Shown: positions 6,263 to 12,460 of the stretch, one piece after another | Position numbering within the stretch: position 1 is the first letter of the stretch | Layout: each line of letters opens with the position of its first letter | Origin: Bacteroidota bacterium | GTDB lineage: Bacteria > Bacteroidota > Bacteroidia > UKL13-3 | Length of the DNA: 12,460 nucleotides | Direction: 5' to 3' | Assembly: GCA_947460565.1 (NCBI GenBank) | Contig: CANHJJ010000032.1 | Span: 1 to 12,460, forward strand | The notes under the pieces: model-generated | Seen by the model: only the letters and a program-made list of their open reading frames with translations | Told to the model about the DNA's origin: nothing | Databases searched by the model: none | Translations under genes and position numbers: made by a program

Positions 6263-6294
6263 CAATTTATAATCCATTTGCTCTAAAGCAAAAA
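6263..6294 (-). promoter_or_regulatory. Possible trxA promoter
   Basis: On the minus strand TTTTTG (6294-6289) and TATAAATTG (6271-6263) are 17 nt apart, roughly resembling the -33 and -7 elements of Bacteroidetes promoters. The -7 element lacks one T of TAnnTTTG. The leader would be about 20-25 nt. A small inverted repeat (TTTGCT with AGCAAA, 6278-6293) overlaps it. Confidence 0.28.
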
Positions 6295-6351
6295 TTTGTC
6301 ATACTTATTTAATCACAATTCATGAAAGTTAAACATTTTAAATGTGCATTT

Positions 6352-9300
6352 TTAATTTAATTTATAGTTAAGCCCAAAATCATCAAGGCTTTTCAGCAAA
6401 TCATTTGACAAACTAATCTTAAATTTAGATGACACCATATTGACAGCCATGGCATCATTCGTGTCAGTTATTCTAAAACTTAACAAGGCATTTCCGGTAT
6501 TTGATTTTACTTGTTCCTGAATAAACTGCAAAATATCTGCATTCAAATCATTCAAACTTAAATCTATAGCCAAATATTTAATGTATTTCTCACGAATATC
6601 TGGCAACATCTCAATGGAGTTTATCTTGATTTCAAAATCATCATCTTTACCCCAACGGTTTTGAATACGAGCCTTTATGTAAAGGAAATAGCCCAACTCA
6701 AGGTATTTTCTAAAATTCAAATAATCATTTCCAAACAAGGTCATCTCATTGGTTCCACTAAAGTCTTCAAGTACAAAGCTACCAAATGGATTTCCTTTTT
6801 GTGACACCCTGTGATTTACCGATGATACCACACCTGCAAACTTTATTTCTTTATTGGCTAATGACTTGATGTCCATCAATTCTGAGAGTTGATGTGTGGT
6901 CAATCTTTCTATTTCTAATTTATAAGGATCTAATGGATGACCCGACAAATAAATGCCAATTACCTCTTTTTCTGCTTTCAATTTGTGCATCAACGACCAC
7001 TCTTCTGCAGGTGGGATAGGTGGTTCGGGAATGGAAATACTCGATTCTCCGCCAAACAAGCTATGCTGTGATGCCGACTCGTTTTGTTGCATGGCATTTC
7101 CATATCTTATAGCTTTTTCAAGCAAAGTAGCATCATCGGGACCAGGTTGAAAATATTGAGCCCTGTGAGTTCCTTCAAAACAATCGAAGGCTCCTGCATA
7201 GGCCAAACTTTCAATTATTTTTTTGTTAGATGCCTTGCCCGAATTACGTTTGGTTAAGTCAAATATATTTTTGTACAATCCATTGGCTTTACGTTCTTCT
7301 ACTATAAGTTCCAAAGCGCCCTCACCTGCTCCTTTTATAGCCATTAATCCAAAGCGCAACTCACCTTCTTTGTTAACAGAAAATGTTACTTCTGATTTAT
7401 TTATATCAGGGCCAAGTACATTCATCCCCATACGCTTGCATTCATCCATAAAGAAAGACACCTCCTCAATGTTCCTTGAGGAATTATCAAGCGTAGCAGC
7501 CATAAATTCTGCGGGATAATGCGTTTTTAAATAAGCTGTATGAAAAGCAATATAAGCATAACAAACTGAATGGGATTTATTAAATGCATATTGTGCAAAT
7601 GCCTCCCAATCCTTCCAAATTTTCTCTAATTTATCAGCAGGGTGACCATTAGATTCGCCTCCCTCCATAAATTTGCTCTTCATTTTATCCAAGGTCTTTC
7701 GGTCTTTCTTGCCCATGGCTTTTCGCAGCACATCCGCATCTCCCTTACTAAAATTACCTAACTTTTGCGATAACAACATCACCTGCTCTTGATACACCGT
7801 AACCCCATACGTTGGCTTTAGGTATTCTTCCATTTCCTGCAAGTCATACACCACATTTTCAAGACCGTTTTTACGCTTGATAAAAGTGGGGATATAAGCT
7901 ATAGGACCTGGCCTATACAAGGCATTCATGGCAATCAAATCATCAAACTTATCGGGTTTCAAATCCTTTAAATGCTTCTGCATTCCTGGACTCTCAAACT
8001 GAAACACACCGTTGGTTTCACCTCTTTGAAATATCTTTTCATAAGTCAACTTATCATCCAATGGAATTTCTTCCAACAACAAGTCAATGTCATGATTTTG
8101 CTTGATAAAACGCAAAGTGTTTTTTAGAATGGTTAAGTTTTTTAAACCTAAAAAGTCCATTTTAATAACACCTGCATCTTCAATTATTTTCCCTTCATAT
8201 TGCGTAACCACCAAGTCAGAGTCTTTAGCAGTTGCCACAGGCACAATCTCCATCAAATCTTTTGGTGCAATAATCAACCCTGCCGCATGCACCCCCGTTC
8301 CTCTGATCGAGCCTTCTAATATCTCCGCTTGCTTCAATACCTCTGCTATCAAGTCAGATCCCGCATAAAGCTCTCTCACCTTCTTCACATTTTCTATATC
8401 ATCTGCCTCGTATTGTTCCTTTTCTTTCAGGCTATTATCTCCCTCCAAGGGAGCTTGTAACACGCGCCCCAACTCTGTTCCAGGCTTACTCGGTATCAAT
8501 TTCACCAAGGCATTTGCATCATTCAGCGGTAAATCCAACACACGTGCCACATCCTTGATGCTACTCTTAGCAGCCATGGTGCCATAGGTAACAATTTGCG
8601 CTACTTGGTTTCTACCATATTTATTTATTACATAATCTATTACCTTTTGCCTACCACTATCCTCAAAATCTGTATCAATATCGGGCATCGACTTTCTATC
8701 TGGATTCAAAAACCTCTCAAAAAGTAGCTCATACTTTATTGGGTCAATATTGGTAATGCCTATGCAATAGGCCACAGCACTTCCAGCTGCCGAACCACGA
8801 CCAGGACCAACCCATACACCCAAATCACGACCTGCTTTGATGAAATCTGCTACAATCAAAAAGTAACCTGCAAAACCCATGGTTTTGATGGTGTGTAGCT
8901 CAAAGTTTAAGCGTTCTTCCACCTCTATGCCAATGTCTTTATACCTTTCCTTAGCACCCAAATAAGTGATATGATGAAGGTATTCATCTTGGGTAGCAAA
9001 GCCTAATGGAATCTCAAAATTGGGTAGTAAAATATCTCGTTTTAAATCTAGGGTTTCTATTTTCCCTACAATATCGTTTGTATTATCAATAGCTTGAGGA
9101 ATATCGTTAAAAAGTTGCGACATCTGCTCAGTGGTTTTGAAAAAAAACTGATCATTTGCAAAGGCAAAACGCTTTCCTTTTATGTTCACATCATCATCCG
9201 AAAAATCGCTCATTTTTGGAGTTGATTGCTTTTCGCCTGTGTTCACGCAAAGCAAAATATCATGGGCATTCGCATCTTTTTGGTCCACATAATGAGAGTC

Positions 9301-9936
9301 ATTACTGGCAATCACTTTCACATTGTACTTGGATGCAAATTTTAGTAATACCTCATTCACCTTGTTTTGGTCTTCAATATCATGGCGCTGCAATTCAATG
9401 TAGTAATCTTCACCAAAAATATCCAACCACCATTTGAATTCAGCTTCTCCTTCGGCCTCCCCTTTTTTCAGAATTGTGCGAGGCACCAGAGCACCTAAAC
9501 AACAAGTGGTTGCTATCAAACCCTTGTGGTGTTTCATCACCAATTCTTTATCTATCCTTGGGTATTTGCCATACGAACCTTCCGTAAAACCTAGCGAACA
9601 AAGCTTAATTAGGTTTTGGTAACCCTCAGCATTTTTGGCCAACAAGAGTTGGTGATAACGTACATCTTTATCGTCTTTGGTAAATTGCCTTTTAGTGCGG
9701 TCTGATACCACATAAAACTCACAGCCCACAATGGGTTTTACTTTTAGGCTGCCATCCTCATTTTTGTGTTTATAGGCTTCGGCAACAAACTCAAATGCAC
9801 CATACATATTCCCATGATCGGTGATGGCAATGGCAGGCATATTGTCTGCCAAGGCTTTTTTGTATAGCTTTTTAATATCAGCAGCACCATCAAGCAAAGA
9901 GAACTGGGTATGAACATGTAAATGAGAAAATTGCAT
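6352..9936 (-). CDS. dnaE: DNA polymerase III subunit alpha
   Basis: This is the catalytic subunit of the replicative polymerase, 1194 residues, normal for DnaE. Order of domains: N-terminal PHP domain (about 5-280), with HLHVHTQFS at 5-13 and TDHGNMYG at 39-46; palm and fingers with GRGSAAGS at about 375-382, catalytic aspartates D419 and D421 in MPDIDTDFED, and the third, D594, in IKMDFLGLKNL; the FNKSHS stretch near 785; and a C-terminal OB-fold near 1028-1066 (IKFAGVVSSVNHRVSQKGNP). The PHP metal-site residues H7, H9, D40 or H41, E73, H95, C146, D213 and H215 all appear present, unlike the degenerate E. coli PHP domain. No intein or frameshift is seen. The ATG at 9936 fits the family start (MQFSHLHVHT). 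trxA follows on the same strand. Confidence 0.97.
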   Translation of the reverse strand: MQFSHLHVHTQFSLLDGAADIKKLYKKALADNMPAIAITDHGNMYGAFEFVAEAYKHKNEDGSLKVKPIVGCEFYVVSDRTKRQFTKDDKDVRYHQLLLAKNAEGYQNLIKLCSLGFTEGSYGKYPRIDKELVMKHHKGLIATTCCLGALVPRTILKKGEAEGEAEFKWWLDIFGEDYYIELQRHDIEDQNKVNEVLLKFASKYNVKVIASNDSHYVDQKDANAHDILLCVNTGEKQSTPKMSDFSDDDVNIKGKRFAFANDQFFFKTTEQMSQLFNDIPQAIDNTNDIVGKIETLDLKRDILLPNFEIPLGFATQDEYLHHITYLGAKERYKDIGIEVEERLNFELHTIKTMGFAGYFLIVADFIKAGRDLGVWVGPGRGSAAGSAVAYCIGITNIDPIKYELLFERFLNPDRKSMPDIDTDFEDSGRQKVIDYVINKYGRNQVAQIVTYGTMAAKSSIKDVARVLDLPLNDANALVKLIPSKPGTELGRVLQAPLEGDNSLKEKEQYEADDIENVKKVRELYAGSDLIAEVLKQAEILEGSIRGTGVHAAGLIIAPKDLMEIVPVATAKDSDLVVTQYEGKIIEDAGVIKMDFLGLKNLTILKNTLRFIKQNHDIDLLLEEIPLDDKLTYEKIFQRGETNGVFQFESPGMQKHLKDLKPDKFDDLIAMNALYRPGPIAYIPTFIKRKNGLENVVYDLQEMEEYLKPTYGVTVYQEQVMLLSQKLGNFSKGDADVLRKAMGKKDRKTLDKMKSKFMEGGESNGHPADKLEKIWKDWEAFAQYAFNKSHSVCYAYIAFHTAYLKTHYPAEFMAATLDNSSRNIEEVSFFMDECKRMGMNVLGPDINKSEVTFSVNKEGELRFGLMAIKGAGEGALELIVEERKANGLYKNIFDLTKRNSGKASNKKIIESLAYAGAFDCFEGTHRAQYFQPGPDDATLLEKAIRYGNAMQQNESASQHSLFGGESSISIPEPPIPPAEEWSLMHKLKAEKEVIGIYLSGHPLDPYKLEIERLTTHQLSELMDIKSLANKEIKFAGVVSSVNHRVSQKGNPFGSFVLEDFSGTNEMTLFGNDYLNFRKYLELGYFLYIKARIQNRWGKDDDFEIKINSIEMLPDIREKYIKYLAIDLSLNDLNADILQFIQEQVKSNTGNALLSFRITDTNDAMAVNMVSSKFKISLSNDLLKSLDDFGLNYKLN

Positions 9937-9984
9937 TATCTATAAATTCGTTTGAGCGTGTTTTGGTTTCGGTTTTTTCAATCT

Positions 9985-9992
9985 CAAAAATA
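9985..9992 (-). promoter_or_regulatory. Possible dnaE -7 promoter element (TATTTTTG)
   Basis: TATTTTTG on the minus strand matches TAnnTTTG and would give a dnaE leader of about 40-45 nt. It overlaps the dnaE-proximal end of the hairpin at 9990-10020. No TTG is visible at the expected -33 position. Confidence 0.4.
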
Positions 9993-10020
9993 AGCCATGG
10001 ACATATTAATGTATGCTTAT
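9990..10020. repeat. Imperfect hairpin upstream of dnaE
   Basis: ATAAGC (9990-9995) pairs with GCTTAT (10015-10020). Inside these, ACAT (10001-10004) pairs with ATGT (10009-10012) around an ATTA loop, with an AT/AT pair and small bulges between the two stems. It has no T-run, so it is not a terminator. It overlaps the promoter-like box and could be a protein-binding site for dnaE control. Confidence 0.35.
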
Positions 10021-10395
10021 GTTGAAAAATTAAAAAGGCAGCCTTGATAGGTAGCAAGTTCTAAAAAAGTTTTCAACTAAAAACAGCTTATTTGTCTTTG
10101 ATTGCGATTGTTGATTGAATAAACACCTAACTTTATTGCCCAATGATGACAAGAGTGTGCCGTTCGTTAAAATTTCAATTAAATTAAAATATTCCAAGAG
10201 TAAAACGTCCACCCGCTTTATCATAAATTATGCGCAGATTGAATAGGAAGGCTATAGCTTTTAAAGGTTAATAGAAATTGGAAAAGGGGTGATTTTTTTG
10301 GGGATAGATAACCTACATCTTATGTATATATAAATAAATAATAAAACACCTAAAATGAATTTACTCATATTAGCCATATCTTACTTGTGATGCCT

Positions 10396-10403
10396 TACAT
10401 TTG
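10396..10403 (+). promoter_or_regulatory. Possible oxidoreductase-gene -7 promoter element (TACATTTG)
   Basis: TACATTTG matches TAnnTTTG, and its last three bases are the TTG start codon assigned to the oxidoreductase. If it is the promoter, transcription begins downstream of that TTG, and the in-frame TTG at 10431 becomes the better start. No clear -33 element is seen. Confidence 0.35.
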
Positions 10404-11492
10404 AAAAGCATACCCAAAGCACAAGTAAAATTGAACTCACAACATCAATCAACCTATATAGACTACCTAATAGTAGGTCAAGGATTGGCGGGCACCTTGT
10501 TAGCCTACGAACTATCCAAACTTGATAAAAACATACTTGTAGTGAATGAAGAAAAGAAATTTACTTCATCCAAAGTTGCCGCTGGCATGTTTAACCCTAT
10601 AAGTGGCAAACGCATGGTGATTGGATGGAAAACATCTGAGCTATTAGAAACTTCTCAAAAAACCTATACTGAACTTGAAGGCATATTAAACAAACCCTTA
10701 TTTCACAAACAAAATATTTACAATGTTTTTGGTTCGGTAAAAGAGCAAAACGATTTGAGTGTGCGCATGGAAGATGCTGCTTTTGCTCAATATGTTAGTA
10801 TGGAAGTAAAAGAAGAAGCAAATGTAAAACAGGCATTTTCTGCTTTTGAAATCATTGGTTCAGGTTGGGTAAACCTTCAAAATTTATTGGAAGGATTTTC
10901 ACAAATCTTGAAAGAAAAAAATACCCTTCTCAATGAAGCCTTTGACTATACGGATTTAAGATACGAGAATGAGAAATGGAATTATAAGAACTTTGTATCA
11001 GAAAAAATTGTTTTTTGTGAAGGTTATAAAAACATTGATAATCCCTTCTTCAATTGGTTACCATTTGTATGGTGCAAAGGAGATGTTTTGATTATAAAAT
11101 GTAACATCACAGATAAGAAAATCGTAAAGAAAGGAATCTATTTGGTGTCCATTGGAGAAGGGCTTTTTAAAGTAGGCGCTACTTATGAGTGGAATGATTT
11201 ATCGGAGGTACCAAGCGAAAAAGGCCGCCAATTTTTAACAGAAAAACTAAACGAGTTATTGGATACTGAATACGAAATAGTGAATCATATAGCTGGCATA
11301 CGCCCCACCACCAAAGACCGCAGAGCCATTATTGGCGAGCATCCAGAACATAAAGGAATGTATATTTTGAATGGTCTTGGTACAAAAGGAGTAATGCAAG
11401 CACCTTATTTAGCAAAAGAATTAATTTCGCACATGGAAAATAAAAAGGACCTTGAAAACGAAATTTCCATTAAGCGTTTTAGTAAAAGTTAA
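10401..11492 (+). CDS. FAD-dependent oxidoreductase (DAO family)
   Basis: This 363-residue flavoprotein has an N-terminal Rossmann dinucleotide-binding motif, YLIVGQGLAGTLLAYELS at about 22-39 (GxGxxG at 26-31), ending with an acidic residue at E50 that would bind the FAD ribose. The C-terminal DAO signature GIRPTTKDRRAIIGEH starts at about 299, followed by a flavin-contacting segment (GMYILNGLGTKGVMQAP). The layout resembles D-amino-acid oxidase/glycine oxidase and MnmC C-terminal domains, but the substrate is unknown. There is no signal peptide. The start is uncertain: TTG 10401 gives a 20-residue extension before the first strand, while TTG 10431 would shorten it by 10 residues; no in-frame ATG is available. 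The next gene starts 2 bp after the stop, so the two are co-transcribed. Confidence 0.87.
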   Translation: MKSIPKAQVKLNSQHQSTYIDYLIVGQGLAGTLLAYELSKLDKNILVVNEEKKFTSSKVAAGMFNPISGKRMVIGWKTSELLETSQKTYTELEGILNKPLFHKQNIYNVFGSVKEQNDLSVRMEDAAFAQYVSMEVKEEANVKQAFSAFEIIGSGWVNLQNLLEGFSQILKEKNTLLNEAFDYTDLRYENEKWNYKNFVSEKIVFCEGYKNIDNPFFNWLPFVWCKGDVLIIKCNITDKKIVKKGIYLVSIGEGLFKVGATYEWNDLSEVPSEKGRQFLTEKLNELLDTEYEIVNHIAGIRPTTKDRRAIIGEHPEHKGMYILNGLGTKGVMQAPYLAKELISHMENKKDLENEISIKRFSKS

Positions 11493-11494
11493 AG

Positions 11495-12226
11495 ATGGGC
11501 AAAAAAGGTATCCAATTCATTTGTATCATTTTGTTTGGCTTTTGGTCAAAGAGTCTGATTGCCCAAGAAACAAACATAAAGGGGATTATAACCAATGAAA
11601 GCAATAAGGCCATACTCTTTGCCAATATTGTTGTAAAACCATCAGGAAAAACTTACAACACCAATAATTTCGGAGCATTTGTTTTAAAAGCAATGTATGG
11701 TGACACCATCCTAATAAGTGCCATTAGCTATCGAAACATTAGCATTCCAGTTAATTTCATTGGTGATACTTTGCTTCGCATGGTAATGAGAAGACAGAAA
11801 GAAACGCCCATTCCCAAAAGAAAATTTGCCGACCGTGATTCGTTTGCCATCAAAGCTGCCCATACTTTAAAAACGGACCCACTTCTAAATAACTATGATA
11901 GGATAAAGAAATGGCCAGGTAAAAAAGTGGAGTTTATGATACTGCCAATTGGCATTGCCGCTAGTGGTGTTATAAGTGCTCTATGGTATAATTACTCCGA
12001 CAGAGGTAAAGAAATGCAAAAAACCCTTCACCTTCTTGACCTATACAAACAAGAAATGAAGGCCAATGAAAGACTTACTTTAGACTTTGTAATTGTTGGT
12101 TTGGCTTGTAATGAAGCTTTAGCGAAAAAGATACTAGATAACTGCGAACTGAGTAATGATTTCATTATTAAAGCTAACGATTACGACCTAATTGAAGCGT
12201 TAAAAAAATGTTCAGAAGGCCTGTAA
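11495..12226 (+). CDS. Secreted carboxypeptidase-regulatory-like domain protein
   Basis: This 243-residue protein has an N-terminal signal peptide (basic MGKK, hydrophobic core about 7-18, likely cleavage after LIA at residue 23, leaving QETN). Residues about 27-98 match the CarboxypepD_reg-like beta-sandwich found widely in Bacteroidetes envelope proteins: IKGIITNESNKAILFANIVV, later NNFGAFVL and GDTILISAISYRN. The C-terminal half is different: a charged linker, a hydrophobic stretch at about 147-165 (FMILPIGIAASGVISALWY), then a helical, lysine- and leucine-rich tail. The hydrophobic stretch could be a membrane segment. I recognise the architecture as a recurrent Bacteroidetes hypothetical protein, without known function. 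It starts 2 bp after the oxidoreductase and converges on the next gene with a 3-bp gap. Confidence 0.82.
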   Translation: MGKKGIQFICIILFGFWSKSLIAQETNIKGIITNESNKAILFANIVVKPSGKTYNTNNFGAFVLKAMYGDTILISAISYRNISIPVNFIGDTLLRMVMRRQKETPIPKRKFADRDSFAIKAAHTLKTDPLLNNYDRIKKWPGKKVEFMILPIGIAASGVISALWYNYSDRGKEMQKTLHLLDLYKQEMKANERLTLDFVIVGLACNEALAKKILDNCELSNDFIIKANDYDLIEALKKCSEGL

Positions 12227-12229
12227 TTC

Positions 12230-12460
12230 CTATCTTCTTTTGCCTTTTTTGAAATTGAAATTTTTACCCAAACTCACTCCATACCAATTTATGTAAGCAC
12301 CTTCTCTAATGTGAGGAGTATAGCTAATTCTAAAACAAACTCCATTTCGTTCCATCACCCTAAAACCAAGTATTCCCGTTGGTAAAATTTCGTTAGTTGC
12401 ATTACTTTTTGATAGCAATGTATAACCAAAGCCTAATTCTAATTTCTCTTTATTTGCTCC
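12230..12460 (-). CDS. Probable outer-membrane beta-barrel protein, C-terminal part
   Basis: The frame is open from the window edge at 12460 to a TAG at 12232-12230, giving the last 76 residues of a gene that begins outside. The alternating polar and hydrophobic pattern (KLELGFGYTLLS, PTGILGFRVMERNGVCFRI, INWYGVSLGKNFNF) suggests amphipathic beta-strands. Conserved Bacteroidetes hypothetical proteins of this kind end in a similar way. After the last aromatic strand comes a basic tail (KKGKRR), which is less usual for a barrel that needs a C-terminal aromatic residue for assembly. An internal TTG near 12418 is not the real start. The assignment to a barrel is an inference from pattern only. 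It is convergent with the secreted protein gene, 3 bp away. Confidence 0.65.
   Translation of the reverse strand, partial: GANKEKLELGFGYTLLSKSNATNEILPTGILGFRVMERNGVCFRISYTPHIREGAYINWYGVSLGKNFNFKKGKRR

Larger units (their letters stand above)
9937..10400. other. Divergent intergenic region between dnaE and the FAD oxidoreductase gene
   Basis: About 460 bp with no convincing gene. It holds the dnaE promoter-like box and hairpin near the dnaE end. Three GATTG copies sit at 10100, 10106 and 10113, and GATTGAATA at 10113 recurs at 10237. A very AT-rich stretch runs from about 10320 to 10354. An 11-codon ORF with start (10355-10390) lies just before the oxidoreductase gene. I see no tRNA, riboswitch or terminator signature. 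Confidence 0.5.

Noticed and set aside
6278..6293. Hairpin TTTGCT/AGCAAA as a dnaE terminator
   Set aside because: The stem is only 6 bp with a small loop and is not followed by a T-run in the dnaE direction; it more likely belongs to the trxA promoter region or is chance.
6324..6336. Small palindrome ACATTTTAAATGT downstream of dnaE
   Set aside because: Short, almost all A and T, no T-run suitable for termination; expected by chance in this composition.
7223..7519. 98-codon plus-strand ORF and similar ORFs opposite dnaE
   Set aside because: They are all antisense shadows of a long, intact, conserved polymerase gene, with no start-site signal or recognisable domain.
10030..10224. 64-codon minus-strand ORF between dnaE and the oxidoreductase gene
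   Set aside because: It has an ATG, but the peptide resembles no family I know, has no domain pattern or signal, and lies in an AT-rich region with the promoter features of dnaE downstream. A chance ORF is more likely.
12230..12418. Complete 62-residue small protein starting at TTG 12418
   Set aside because: The same frame stays open to the window edge at 12460 and the beta-strand pattern continues upstream, so this is the 3' end of a larger gene.

Overview
The window looks like chromosomal DNA of a free-living Bacteroidota (Bacteroidetes) bacterium. It is AT-rich and has few Shine-Dalgarno sequences. Several start codons are closely preceded by matches to the Bacteroidetes -7 promoter element TAnnTTTG. 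The protein families also fit: a carboxypeptidase-regulatory-like secreted protein, a Bacteroidetes-style DUF58 protein, and the C-terminus of a probable outer-membrane beta-barrel. I cannot name the genus. Most of the content is housekeeping. I see no insertion sequence, phage gene, CRISPR array, rRNA or tRNA.

Layout. (1) 33-3072: a NUDIX hydrolase (minus) is divergent from a plus-strand run of pyrE (pyrimidine synthesis), a PlsC-type acyltransferase (phospholipid synthesis), gatC (tRNA amidotransferase subunit) and a MacB/LolD-type ABC ATPase. The NUDIX and pyrE start codons are 9 bp apart. (2) 3078-9936: a long minus-strand block. Read in its own direction it is dnaE (replicative polymerase), trxA (thioredoxin), a strong terminator, a DUF58/vWA protein, an Xre/MbcA/ParS-type antitoxin, a RES-domain toxin and ispE (MEP isoprenoid pathway). 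(3) 9937-10400: a noncoding divergent region with a hairpin and promoter-like elements. (4) 10401-12226: a plus-strand pair, a DAO-type FAD oxidoreductase and a secreted carboxypeptidase-regulatory-like protein, 2 bp apart. (5) 12230-12460: the 3' end of a minus-strand gene that runs off the window.

The accessory element is the Xre-RES toxin-antitoxin pair. It is packed directly against ispE: the antitoxin stop is 2 bp from the toxin start, and the toxin stop abuts the ispE ATG with no gap. An NAD+-depleting toxin and its antitoxin therefore probably share a transcript with an essential isoprenoid gene. An interrupted inverted repeat and a promoter-like box precede the antitoxin and are a plausible autoregulatory site. 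I found no clearly new multi-gene system. The most useful leads are this toxin-antitoxin/ispE arrangement, the repeated placement of TAnnTTTG boxes at or next to start codons (which questions the TTG starts of two genes), and the uncharacterised oxidoreductase/secreted-protein pair.
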